DNA from: Nomia melanderi
Lineage: Eukaryota > Arthropoda > Insecta > Hymenoptera > Halictidae
Direction: 5' to 3'
DNA length: 64,000 nucleotides
Assembly (NCBI RefSeq): GCF_051020985.1
Contig: NW_027475141.1
Location: 930,001-994,000 of the forward strand
Below are positions 1 through 12,313 of this stretch, piece by piece; the stretch's first letter is position 1; every line of letters begins with the position of its first letter. Under the pieces are notes generated by a model that had not been told where the DNA came from, did no database searches, and saw only the letters and a program-made list of their open reading frames with translations. A program made the translations under genes and the position numbers.

Positions 1-593
1 ATTTTTCCCTGACTCTGACAGTCCGGCCCCATGAGACGGTGGTTTTCTCGGCCCCTGGTGTTCCGAGTTCGATCCCGTTGCACAGGTTCATGCGCCAGGT
101 CCTCCTACAGACAATGCACTTTGATTTATTGCGCTATCTCTAATAACACCCGAGATATCAACAGATATATATTGGATTTTTCCCTGACCCTGACAGTCCG
201 GCCCCATGTGTCGATGGTTTTCTCGATCCCTCGTGGTCCGAGGTCGATCCCGCTGAACAGATTCATGGGCCAGGGCTTCCTGCAGACAATGCACTTTGAT
301 TTATTGCGCTATCTCTAATAGCACCGGAGATATCACCTGATATATATTGGATTTTTCCCTGACCCTGAGCGTCCGACTCCATGAGACGGTTGTTTTCTCG
401 GCCCCTGGTGGTCCGAGGTCGTTCCTGCAGCACAGATTCATGCGCCAGGGCCTCCTACAGACAATGCACTTTGATGTATTGCGCTATCTCTAATAGCACC
501 CGAGATATCACCAGATATATATTGGATTTTTCCTTGACCCAGACAGTCCGGCCCCATGTGTCGATGGTTTTCTCGGTCCCTCGTGGTCCGAGG
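1..593. repeat. Partial, rearranged third copy of the 21-monomer HOR
   Basis: Bases 1-366 match 6822-7187 (and 10495-10860) with no or almost no mismatch by eye, an offset of 6821 bp. Bases 367-593 instead match 7712-7938, an offset of 7345. The 524-525 bp difference equals three monomers, so this copy lacks three monomers that both complete copies have. Diagnostic shared variants include GAGTTCGATCCCGTTGCACA near 48, the ATGTGTCGATGG form near 207, and GAGCGTCCGACTCC near 367. The left end lies outside the window. Confidence 0.85.
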
Positions 594-1839
594 TCGTTCC
601 TGCAGCACAGATTCATGCGCCAGGGCCTCCTGCAGATAATTCACTTTGTTTTATTGCGCTATCTCTAATAGCACCCGAGATATCACCAGATATATATTGG
701 ATTTTTCCCTGTCCCTGAGTGCCCGGCCCCATGAGACGGCGGTTTTCTCTGCCCCAGGTGGTCCGAGGTCTTTCCCACTGCACAGATTCATGCGCCAGGG
801 CCTCCTGCAGACAATGCACTTTGATTTATTTCGCTATCTCTAATTGCACCCGAGATATCACCAGATATATATTGGATTTTTCCCTGACCCTGAGTGTCCG
901 GCCCCATGAGACGGTGGATTTCTCTGCCTCTGGTGGTCCGAGGTCGTTCCCGCTGGCCAGATTCATGCGCCAGGGCTTCCTACAGACAATTCTCTTTGGT
1001 TTATTGCGCTATCTCTAATAGCACCCGAGATATCTCCAGATATATATTGGATTTTTCCTTGACCCTGACAGTCCGGCCCCATGTGTCGCTGTTTTTCTCG
1101 GTCCCTCGTGGTCCGAGGTCGATCCCGCTGCACAGATTCATGCGCCAGGTTCTCCTACAGACAATGCACTTTGACTTATTGCGCTATATCTAATAGCACC
1201 CGAGATATCACCAGATATATATTGGAGTTTTCCCTGACCCTGACAGTCCGGCCCGATGTGTCGATGGTTTTCTCGATCCCTCGTGGTCCGAGGTCGATCC
1301 CGCTGAACAGATTCATGCGCCAGGGCTTCCTGCAGACAATTCACTTTGGTTTATTGCACTATCTGTAATAGCACCCGAGATATCACCAGATATATATTGG
1401 ATTTTTCCCTGACCCTGACAGTCCGGCCCCATGAGACGGTGATTTTCTCGGCCCCTGGTGGTCCGAGGTCGATCCCGCTGCACAGATTCATGCGCCAGGG
1501 CCTCCTGCAGGTAATTCACTTTCGTTTATTGCGCTATCTCTAATAGCACCCGAGATATCACCAGATATATATTGGATTTTCCCCTGACCCTGAGTGTCCG
1601 GCCCCATGAGACGGTGGTTTTCTCGGCCGCTGGTGGTCCGACGTCGTTCCTGCTGCACAGATTCATGCGCCAGGGCCTCCTGCAGATAATTCACTTTGGT
1701 TTATTGCGCTATATCTAATAGCACCCGAGATATCACCAGATATATATTGGATTTTTCCCTGACCCTGAGTGTCCGGCCCCATGAGACGGTGGTTGTCTCG
1801 GCCCCTGGTGGTCCGAGGTCGTTCCCGCTGCACAGGTTT
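594..1839. repeat. Array segment, about 7 monomers of mixed subclass
   Basis: Seven monomers link the partial HOR at the left edge to the next duplicated block. The ATGTGTCG-type subclass recurs at about 1080 and 1255, and A-type units with the CTGCAG..ATAATTC 3' haplotype take over after about 1500. The stretch 1490-1870 resembles 12509-12889 (offset 11019 bp, 63 monomers), including a shared GTTTATGCGCC variant. Nothing other than satellite is visible. Confidence 0.85.
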
Positions 1840-2255
1840 ATGCGCCAGGGCCTCCTGCAGATAATTCACTTTGGTTTATTGCGCTATCTCTAATAGCACC
1901 CGAGATATCACCAGATATATATTGGATTTTCCCCTGACCCTGAGTGTCCGGCCCCGTGAGGCGGTGGTTTTCTCGGCCCCTGGTGGTCCGAGGTCGTTCC
2001 CGCTGCACAGATTCATGCGCCAGGGCCTCCTGCAGATAATTCACATTGGTTTATTGCGCTATCTGTAATAGCACCCGAGATATCACCAGATATATATTGA
2101 ATTTTACCCTGACCCTGAGTGTCCGGCCCCATGAGGCGGTGGTTTTCTCGACCCCTGGTGGTCCGAGGTCGGTCCCGCGGAACAGATTCATGCGCAAGGG
2201 CCTCATACGGAGAATGCACTTTGATTTATTGCGCTATCTCTAATAGCACCCGAGA
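1840..2255. repeat. Duplicated block, copy 1 (10-monomer offset)
   Basis: About 2.4 monomers match 3587-4002 at an offset of 1747 bp (10 monomers minus 3 bp). Shared rare variants are CCCCGTGAGGCGG, TTGAATTTTACCCTG and GGTCCCGCGG followed by GCGCAAGGGCCTCATACGG. A handful of mismatches separate the copies. The first monomer of the block also recurs at about 3100-3270, three monomers before the second copy. Confidence 0.8.
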
Positions 2256-3586
2256 TATCACCAGATATATATTGGATTTTTCCCGGACCCTGAGTGTCCG
2301 GCCCCATGTGACCGTGGTTTTCTCGGCCCCTGGTGCTCCGAAGTAGTTCCCGCTGGCCAGATTCATGCGCCAGGCCTCCTACAGACAATGCACTTTGGTT
2401 TATTGCGCTATCTGTAATAGCACCCGAGATATCAACAGATATATATTGGATTTTTCCCTGACCCTGAGTGTCCGGCCCCATGAGACGGTGGTTTTCTCGG
2501 CCCCTAGTGGTCCGAGGACGTACCCGCTGGCCAGATTCATGCGGCAGGCCTCATACAGACAATGCACTTTGGTTTATTGCGCTATCTCTAATAGCACCCG
2601 AGATATCACCTGATATATATTGGATTTTCCCCTGACCCTGAGTGTCCGGCCCCATGAAACCGTGGTTTTCTCGGCCCCTGGTGCTCCGAGGTCGTTCCCG
2701 CTGGCCAGATTCATGCGCCAGGCCTCCTGCAGACAATGCACTTTGGTTTATTGCGCTATCTGTAATAGCACCATAGATATCACCAGATATATGCTGGATT
2801 TTTACATGACCTTGGGTGACGGATTCCGAATATCTGTAATTTTCTCGGCCCCTGGTGGTCCGTGTTCGTTCCCGCTGCACAGATTCATGCGCCAGGTCCT
2901 TCAACAGACAATGCACTTTGATTTATTGCGCTATCTGTAATAGCACCCGAGATATCACCAGATATATATTGGATTTTTCCCTGACCCTGAGTGTCCGGCC
3001 CCATGAGACGGTGGTTTTCTCGGCCCCCGGTGGTCCGAGGTCGTTGCCGCTATACAGATTCATGCGCCAGGGCCTCCTGCAGATAATACACTTTGGTTTA
3101 TTGCGCTATCTCTAATAGCACCCGAGATATCACCAGATATATATTGGATTTTCCCCTGACCCTGAGTGTCCGGCCCCGTGAGGCGGTGGTTTTCTCGGCC
3201 CCTGGTGGTCCGAGGTCGATCCCGCTGCACAGATTCATGCGCCAGGGCCTCCTGCAGATAATTCACTTTGGATTATTGCGCTATCTCTAATAGCACCCGA
3301 GATATCACTAGATATATATTGGATTTTCCCCTGTCCCTGAGTGTCCGGCATCATGAGACGGTGGTTTTCTCGGTCGCTGGTGGTCCGAGGTCGTTCCCGC
3401 TGCACATATTCATCCGCCAGGGCCTCCTGCAGATAATTCACTTTGGTTTATTATGCTATCTGTAATAGCACCCGAGATATCACCAGATATATATTGGATT
3501 TTCTCCTGACCCTGAGTGTGTGGCCCCATGAGACGGTGGTTTTCTCGGCCCCCGGTGGTCCGAGGTCGTTCCCGCTATACAGATTC
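2256..3586. repeat. Array segment with three 174 bp monomers and one B-type monomer
   Basis: Three consecutive monomers carry CGCTGGCCAG followed by GCAGGCCTC or CCAGGCCTC (near 2372, 2547 and 2720), one G shorter than the usual CAGGGCCTC. They account exactly for the 3 bp register shift between 2119 and 3866. A B-type block follows at about 2791-2850. The rest are A-type units, mostly of the CTGCAG haplotype. Confidence 0.85.
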
Positions 3587-4002
3587 ATGCGCCAGGGCCT
3601 CCTGCAGATAATTCACTTTGGTTTATTGCGCTATCTCTAATAGCACCCGAGATATCACCAGATATATATTGGATTTTCCCCTGACCCTGAGTGTCCGGCC
3701 CCGTGAGGCGGTGGTTTTCTCGGCCCCTGGTGGTCCGAGGTCGTTCCCGCTGCACAGATTCATGCGCCAGGGCCTCCTGCAGATAATTCACTTTGGTTTA
3801 TTGCGCTATCTGTAATAGCACCCGAGATATCACCAGATATATATTGAATTTTACCCTGACCCTGAGTGTCCGGCCTCATGAGACGGTGGTTTTCTCGAGC
3901 CCTGGTGGTCCGAGGTCGGTCCCGCGGCACAGATTCATGCGCAAGGGCCTCATACGGAGAATGCACTTTGATTTATTGCGCTATCTCTAATAGGACCCGA
4001 GA
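3587..4002. repeat. Duplicated block, copy 2 (10-monomer offset)
   Basis: This is the partner of 1840-2255. It differs at a few sites, for example CATGAGACGG against CATGAGGCGG and CTCGAGCCC against CTCGACCCC. The spacing between copies loses 3 bp to the three 174 bp monomers in between. Confidence 0.8.
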
Positions 4003-4793
4003 TATCACCAGATATATACTGGATTTTTGCATGACCTTGGGTGTTCGGCCTCATGTGTCTGTGGTTTTCTCGGCCCCTGGTGTTCCGACGTCGTTCCCGC
4101 TGCACAGATTCATGCGCCAGGGCCTCCTACAGACAATGCACTTTGATTTATTGCGCTATCTGTAATAGCACCCGAGAAAGCACCATATATATGCTGGATT
4201 TTTACATGACCCTGAGTGAGCGGCCCCATGAGACGGTGGTTTTCTCGGCCCCTGGTGGTTCGAGGTCGTTCCCGCTGCACAGATTCATGCGCCAGGTCCT
4301 TCTACAGACAATGCACTTTGATTTATTGCGCTATCTGTAATAGCACCCGAGATATCATCATATATATATTGGATTTTCCCCTGACCCTGAGCGTCCGGAC
4401 CCATGAGACTGTGGTTTTCTCGGCCCCTGGTGGTCCGAGGTCGTTCCCGCTGCACAGATTCATGCGCCAGGTCCTTCTACAGACAATGCACTTTGGTTTA
4501 TTGCGCTATCTGTAATAGCACCCGAGATATCACCAGATGTATATTGGATTTTTCCCTGACCCTGAGTGTCCGGCCCCATGAGACGGTGGTTTTCTCGGCC
4601 CCTGGTGGTCCGAGGTCGTTCCCGCTGCACAGATTCATGCGCCAGGGCCTCCTACAGACAACGCAATTTGGCTTATTGCGCGATCTGTAATAGCACCCGA
4701 GATATCACAAGATATATGCTGGATTTTTACATGACCCTGAGTGTCCGGCATCATGGGACGGTGGTTTTCGCGGCCCCTGGTGGTCCGAGGTCG
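4003..4793. repeat. Array segment with A/B hybrid monomers
   Basis: Several units here join a B-like left part to an A-like right part. Examples are GGATTTTTACATGACCCTGA followed by GTGAGCGGCCCC near 4195, the same start followed by GTGTCCGGC near 4725, and TTGCATGACCTTGGGTGTTC near 4025. The switch point lies within the ~40 bp block that normally separates the classes. Most other positions are ordinary A-type. Confidence 0.8.
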
Positions 4794-7700
4794 TTCCCGC
4801 TGCACAGATTTATGCGCCAGGGCCTCCTCCAGATAATTCACTTTGGCTTATTGCACTATCTGTAATAGCACCCGAGATATCACCAGATATATTTTGGATT
4901 TTCTCCTGACCCTGAGGGTCCGGCCCCATGAGGCGGTGGTTTTCTCGGCCCCAGGTGGTCCGAGGTCGTTCCCGCTGCACATATTTATGCGCCAGGGCCT
5001 CCTGCAGATAATTCACTTTGTATGATTGCGCTATATGTAATAGCACCCGAGATATCACCAGATGTATATTGGATTTTTCCCTGACCCTGAGTGTCCGCCC
5101 CATGAGACGGTGGTTTTCTCGGCCGCTGGTGGTCCGAGGTCGTTCCCGCTGCACGGATTCATGCGACAGGGCCTCCTACAGACAATGCACTTTGATTTAT
5201 TGCGCTATCTGTAATAGCACCCGAGAAAGCACCATATATATGCTGGATTTTTACATGACCCTGAGTGAGCGGAAACCGTGAGACGGTGGTTTTCTCGGCC
5301 CCTGGTGGTCCGAGGTTGATCCTGCTACACAGATTCATGCGCCAGGGCCTCATGCAGACAATGCACTTTGATTTATTGCGGTATATGTAATAGCACCCGA
5401 GATATCACCAGATGTATATTGGATTTTTCCCTGACCCTGAGTGTCCGGCGCCATGAGACGGTGGTTTTCTCGGCCCCTGGTGCTCCGAGGTCGTTCCCGC
5501 TGGCCAGATTCATGCGCCAGGCCTCCTACAGACAATGCACTTTGGTTTATTGCGCTGTCTGTAATAGCACCCGAGATATCACCAGATATATATTGGATTT
5601 TTCCCTGACCCTGAGTGTCCGGCCCCATGTGACGGTGGTTTTCTCGGCCCCTGGTGGTCCGAGGTCGTACCCGTTGCACAGATTCATGCGCCAGGTCCTT
5701 CTACAGACAATGCACTTTGATTTATTGCGCTATCTGTAATAGCCCCCGAGATATCATCAGATATATATTGGATTTTCCCCTGACCCTGAGTGTCCGGCCC
5801 CATGGGACTGTGGTTTTCTCGGCCCCTGGTGGTCCGAGGACGTTCCCGCTGCACAGATTCGTGCGCCAGGTCCTTCTACAGACAATGCACTTTGATTTAT
5901 TGCGCTATCTGTAAAAGCACCCGAGATATCACCAGATATATATTGGATTTTCCCCTGACCCTGAGTGTCCAGCCCCATGAGACTGTGGTTTTCTCGGCCC
6001 CTTGTGGTCCGAGGTCGTTCCCGCTGCACAGATTCATGCGCCAGGGCCTCCTACAGGCAATGCACTTTGATTTATTGGGGTATCTGTAATAGCACCCGAG
6101 ATATCACCAGATATATGCAGGATTTTTACATGACCTTGGGTGACGGATTCCGAATATCTGTAATTTTCTCGGCCCCTGGTGGTCCGAGGTCGTTGCCGCG
6201 GCACAGATTCATGCGCCAGGGCCTCCTACAGACAATGCACTTTGATTTATTGCGCTATCTCTAATAACACCCGAGATATCACCAGATATATATTGGATTC
6301 TTCCCTGACCCTTAGTGTCCGGCCCCATGAGACGGTGGTTTTCTTGGCCCCTGGTGGTCCGAGGTCGTTCCCGCTGCACAAGTGCATGCGCCAGGGCCTC
6401 CTGCAGACAAGGCACTTTGGTTTATTGCGCTATCTGTAATAGCACCCGAGATATCACCAGATATATATTGGATTTTCCCCTGACCCTGACAGTCCGGCCC
6501 CATGAGACGGTGATTTTCTCGGCCCCTGGTGGTCCGAGGTCGTTCCCGCAGCACAGATTCATGCGCCAGGGCCTCCTGCAGACAATGCACTTTGATTTAT
6601 TTCGCTATCTCTAATAGCACACGAGATATCACCAGATATATATTGGATTTTTCCCTTACCCTGACAGTCCTACCCCATGAGACGGTGGTTTTCTCGGCCC
6701 CTGGTTGTCCGAAGTCGTTCCCGCTGCACAGATTCATGAGCCAGTGCCTCTTACAGACAATGCAATTAGATTTATGGCGCTATCTCTAATAGCACCCGAG
6801 ATATCACCAGATATATATTGGATTTTTCCCTGACTCTGACAGTCCGGCCCCATGAGACGGTGGTTTTCTCGGCCCCTGGTGTTCCGAGTTCGATCCCGTT
6901 GCACAGGTTCATGCGCCAGGTCCTCCTACAGACAATGCACTTTGATTTATTGCGCTATCTCTAATAACACCCGAGATATCAACAGATATATATTGGATTT
7001 TTCCCTGACCCTGACAGTCCGGCCCCATGTGTCGATGGTTTTCTCGATCCCTCGTGGTCCGAGGTCGATCCCGCTGAACAGATTCATGGGCCAGGGCTTC
7101 CTGCAGACAATGCACTTTGATTTATTGCGCTATCTCTAATAGCACCGGAGATATCACCTGATATATATTGGATTTTTCCCTGACCCTGAGTGTCCGGCCC
7201 CATGAGACAGGAGTTTTCTCGGCCCCTGGTGGTCGGAGGTCGTTCCCGCTGCACAGATTCATGCGCCAGAGCCTCCTGCAGACAATGCACTTTGATATAT
7301 TTCGCTATCTCTAATAGCACCCGAGATATCACCAGATATATATTGGATTTTTCCCTGACACTGACAGTCCGGCCCCATGAGACGGTGATTTTCTCGGCCC
7401 CTGGTGGTCCGAGGTCGATCCCGCTGCACAGATTCATGCGCCAGGGCCTCCTACAGACAATGCACTTTGATTTATTGCGCTATCTCTAATAGCACCCGAG
7501 ATATCACCAGATATATATTGGAGTGTTCCCTGACCCTGACAGTCCGGCCCCATGTGTCGATGGTTTTCTCGATCCCTCGTGGTCCGATGTCGATCCCACT
7601 GCACAGATTCATGCGCCAGGGCCTCCTACAGACAATGCACTTTGATTTATTGCGCTATCTGTAATAGCACCCGAGATATCACCAGATATATATTGGATTT

Positions 7701-8640
7701 TTCCCTGACCCTGAGCGTCCGACTCCATGAGACGGTTGTTTTCTCGGCCCCTGGTGGTCCGAGGTCGTTCCTGCAGCACAGATTCATGCGCCAGGGCCTC
7801 CTACAGACAATGCACTTTGATGTATTGCGCTATCTCTAATAGCACCCGAGATATCACCAGATATATATTGGATTTTTCCTTGACCCAGACAGTCCGGCCC
7901 CATGTGTCGATGGTTTTCTCGGTCCCTCGTGGTCCGAGGTCGATCCCGCTGCACATATTCATGCGCCAAGGCCTCCTACAGACAATGCACTTTCATTTAT
8001 TGCGCTATCTCTAATAGCACCCGAGATATCACCAGATATATATTGGATTTTTCCCTGACCCTGACAGTCCGGCCCCATGAGACGGTGATTTTCTCGGCCC
8101 CTGGTGGTCCGAGGTCGATCCCGCTGCACAGATTCATGCGCCAGGGCCTCCTACAGACAATGCACTTTGATTTATTGCGCTGTCTGTAATAGCACCCGAG
8201 ATATTACCAGATATATATTGGATTTTTCCCCGACCCTGAGTGTCCGACCCCATGAGACGGTGGTTTTCTCGGCCCCTGGTGGTCCGAGGTCGTTCCCGCT
8301 GCACAGATTCATGCGCCAGGTCCTCCCGCAGATAATTCACTTTGTTTTATTGCGCTATCTCTAATAGCACCCGAGATATCACTAGATATATATTGTATTT
8401 TTCCCTGACCCTGAGTGCCCGGCCCCATGTTTCGGTGGTTTTCTCGACCCCTGGTGGTCCGAGGTCGTTCGGGCTGCACATATTCATGCACCAGGGCCTC
8501 CTGCAGATAATTCACTTTGGTTTATTGCGCTATCTCTAATAGCACCCGAGATATCACGATATATATATTGGATTTTTCCCTGACCCTGAGTGTCCGGCCC
8601 CATGAGAGGGTGGTTGTCTCGGCCCCTGGTGGTCCGAGGT
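4794..8640. repeat. 21-monomer HOR, copy 1 (unit 4968-8640, 3673 bp, plus one monomer to the left)
   Basis: The unit 4968-8640 recurs starting at 8641, a period of 3673 bp (21 monomers minus 2 bp). From 5940 to 8640 the match to 9613-12313 shows only about a dozen mismatches by eye in 2.7 kb, whereas adjacent monomers differ much more. Bases 4794-5590 match 8817-9613 at a longer offset, 4023 bp (23 monomers). Bases 5591-5940 (two monomers) have no partner in copy 2. The unit holds A-type, TGTGTCG-type and one B-type monomer (about 6111-6170), plus A/B hybrids near 5243. Confidence 0.9.
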
Positions 8641-11600
8641 CGTACCCGCTGCACATATTTATGCGCCAGGGCCTCCTGCAGATAATTCACTTTGTATGAT
8701 TGCGCTATATGTAATAGCACCCGAGATATCACCAGATGTATATTGGATTTTTCCCTGACCCTGAGTGTCCGCCCCATGAGACGGTGGTTTTCTCGGCCCC
8801 TGGTGGTCCGAGGTCGTTCCCGCTGCACAGATTTATGCGCCAGGGCCTCCTCCAGATAATTCACTTTGGCTTATTTCACTATCTGTAATAGCACCCGAGA
8901 TATCACCAGATATATTTTGGATTTTCTCCTGACCCTGAGGGTCCGGCCCCATGAGGCGGTGGTTTTCTCGGCCCCAGGTGGTCCGAGGTCGTTCCCGCTG
9001 CACATATTTATGCGCCAGGGCCTCCTGCAGATAATTCACTTTGTATGATTGCGCTATATGTAATAGCACCCGAGATATCACCAGATGTATATTGGATTTT
9101 TCCCTGACCCTGAGTGTCCGCCCCATGAGACGGTGGTTTTCTCGGCCGCTGGTGGTCCGAGGTCGTTCCCGCTGCACGGATTCATGCGACAGGGCCTCCT
9201 ACAGACAATGCACTTTGATTTATTGCGCTATCTGTAATAGCACCCGAGAAAGCACCATATATATGCTGGATTTTTACATGACCCTGAGTGAGCGGAAACC
9301 GTGAGACGGTGGTTTTCTCGGCCCCTGGTGGTCCGAGGTCGATCCTGCTACACAGATTCATGCGCCAGGGCCTCATGCAGACAATGCACTTTGATTTATT
9401 GCGGTATATGTAATAGCACCCGAGATATCACCAGATGTATATTGGATGTTTCCCTGACCCTGAGTGTCCGGCGCCATGAGACGGTGGTTTTCTCGGCCCC
9501 TGGTGCTCCGAGGTCGTTCCCGCTGGCCAGATTCATGCGCCAGGCCTCCTACAGACAATGCACTTTGGTTTATTGCGCTGTCTGTAATAGCACCCGAGAT
9601 ATCACCAGATATATATTGGATTTTCCCCTGACCCTGAGTGTCCAGCCCCATGAGACTGTGGTTTTCTCGGCCCCTTGTGGTCCGAGGTCGTTCCCGCTGC
9701 ACAGATTCATGCGCCAGGGCCTCCTACAGGCAATGCACTTTGATTTATTGGGGTATCTGTAATAGCACCCGAGATATCACCAGATATATGCAGGATTTTT
9801 ACATGACCTTGGGTGACGGATTCCGAATATCTGTAATTTTCTCGGCCCCTGGTGGTCCGAGGTCGTTGCCGCGGCACAGATTCATGCGCCAGGGCCTCCT
9901 ACAGACAATGCACTTTGATTTATTGCGCTATCTCTAATAACACCCGAGATATCACCAGATATATATTGGATTCTTCCCTGACCCTTAGTGTCCGGCCCCA
10001 TGAGACGGTGGTTTTCTCGGCCCCTGGTGGTCCGAGGTCGTTCCCGCTGCACAAGTGCATGCGCCAGGGCCTCCTGCAGACAAGGCACTTTGGTTTATTG
10101 CGCTAACTGTAATAGCACCCGAGATATCACCAGATATATATTGGATTTTCCCCTGACCCTGACAGTCCGGCCCCATGAGACGGTGATTTTCTCGGCCCCT
10201 GGTGGTCCGAGGTCGTTCCCGCAGCACAGATTCATGCGCCAGGGCCTCCTGCAGACAATGCACTTTGATTTATTTCGCTATCTCTAATAGCACCCGAGAT
10301 ATCACCAGATATATATTGGATTTTTCCCTGACCCTGACAGTCCTACCCCATGAGACGGTGGTTTTCTCGGCCCCTGGTTGTCCGAAGTCGTTCCCGCTGC
10401 ACAGATTCATGAGCCAGTGCCTCTTACAGACAATGCAATTAGATTTATGGCGCTATCTCTAATAGCACCCGAGATATCACCAGATATATATTGGATTTTT
10501 CCCTGACTCTGACAGTCCGGCCCCATGAGACGGTGGTTTTCTCGGCCCCTGGTGTTCCGAGTTCGATCCCGTTGCACAGGTTCATGCGCCAGGTCCTCCT
10601 ACAGACAATGCACTTTGATTTATTGCGCTATCTCTAATAACACCCGAGATATCAACAGATATATATTGGAGTTTTCCCTGACCCTGACAGTCCGGCCCCA
10701 TGTGTCGATGGTTTTCTCGATCCCTCGTGGTCCGAGGTCGATCCCGCTGAACAGATTCATGGGCCAGGGCTTCCTGCAGACAATGCACTTTGATTTATTG
10801 CGCTATCTCTAATAGCACCGGAGATATCACCTGATATATATTGGATTTTTCCCTGACCCTGAGTGTCCGGCCCCATGAGACGGGAGTTTTCTCGGCCCCT
10901 GGTGGTCGGAGGTCGTTCCCGCTGCACAGATTCATGCGCCAGAGCCTCCTGCAGACAATGCACTTTGATATATTTCGCTATCTCTAATAGCACCCGAGAT
11001 ATCACCAGATATATATTGGATTTTTCCCTGACACTGACAGTCCGGCCCCATGAGACGGTGATTTTCTCGGCCCCTGGTGGTCCGAGGTCGATCCCGCTGC
11101 ACAGATTCATGCGCCAGGGCCTCCTACAGACAATGCACTTTGATTTATTGCGCTATCTCTAATAGCACCCGAGATATCACCAGATATATATTGGAGTGTT
11201 CCCTGACCCTGACAGTCCGGCCCCATGTGTCGATGGTTTTCTCGATCCCTCGTGGTCCGATGTCGATCCCACTGCACAGATTCATGCGCCAGGGCCTCCT
11301 ACAGACAATGCACTTTGATTTATTGCGCTATCTGTAATAGCACCCGAGATATCACCAGATATATATTGGATTTTTCCCTGACCCTGAGCGTCCGACTCCA
11401 TGAGACGGTTGTTTTCTCGGCCCCTGGTGGTCCGAGGTCGTTCCTGCAGCACAGATTCATGCGCCAGGGCCTCCTACAGACAATGCACTTTGATGTATTG
11501 CGCTATCTCTAATAGCACCCGAGATATCACCAGATATATATTGGATTTTTCCTTGACCCAGACAGTCCGGCCCCATGTGTCGATGGTTTTCTCGGTCCCT

Positions 11601-12313
11601 CGTGGTCCGAGGTCGATCCCGCTGCACATATTCATGCGCCAAGGCCTCCTACAGACAATGCACTTTCATTTATTGCGCTATCTCTAATAGCACCCGAGAT
11701 ATCACGAGATATATATTGGATTTTTCCCTGACCCTGAGTGTCCGGCCCCATGAGACGGTGATTTTCTCGGCCCCTGGTGGTCCGAGGTCGATCCCGCTGC
11801 TCAGATTCATGCGCCAGGGCCTCCTACAGACAATGCACTTTGATTTATTGCGCTGTCTGTAATAGCACCCGAGATATTACCAGATATATATTGGATTTTT
11901 CCCCGACCCTGAGTGTCCGACCCCATGAGACGGTGGTTTTCTCGGCCCCTGGTGGTCCGAGGTCGTTCCCGCTGCACAGATTCATGCGCCAGGTCCTCCT
12001 GCAGATAATTCACTTTGTTTTATTGCGCTATCTCTAATAGCACCCGAGATATCACCAGATATATATTGTATTTTTCCCTGACCCTGAGTGCCCGGCCCCA
12101 TGTTTCGGTGGTTTTCTCGACCCCTGGTGGTCCGAGGTCGTTCGGGCTGCACATATTCATGCACCAGGGCCTCCTGCAGATAATTCACTTTGGTTTATTG
12201 CGCTATCTGTAATAGCACCCGAGATATCACGATATATATATTGGATTTTTCCCTGACCCTGAGTGTCCGGCCCCATGAGAGGGTGGTTGTCTCGGCCCCT
12301 GGTGGTCCGAGGT
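8641..12313. repeat. 21-monomer HOR, copy 2
   Basis: This copy begins at about 8641 as a repeat of 4968 (the GTATGATTGCGCTATATG variant near 8694 matches the one near 5021). It then steps back two monomers at about 8817 to repeat 4794 onward, and steps forward two monomers at about 9613, which restores the 3673 bp offset to the end at about 12313. Copy 2 has therefore gained two monomers at one point and lost two at another, and its length is unchanged. It contains a B-type block near 9785-9845 and a 174 bp monomer near 9542. Confidence 0.9.

Noticed and set aside
40..75. RNA polymerase III B-box-like sequence (AGTTCGATCCC near 49, also near 6870 and 10543; GGTTCGAGGTC near 4257, 35219 and 37493), suggesting a tRNA-derived SINE origin.
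   Set aside because: The match is partial, occurs in only a few variants, has no A box at the right distance, and there is no poly-A or tail structure.
9301..9762. A 153-codon plus-strand frame that might be a real gene.
   Set aside because: It spans 2.6 satellite monomers and exists because of the one-G deletion near 9542. Its partner region at 5281-5739 gives a shorter frame.
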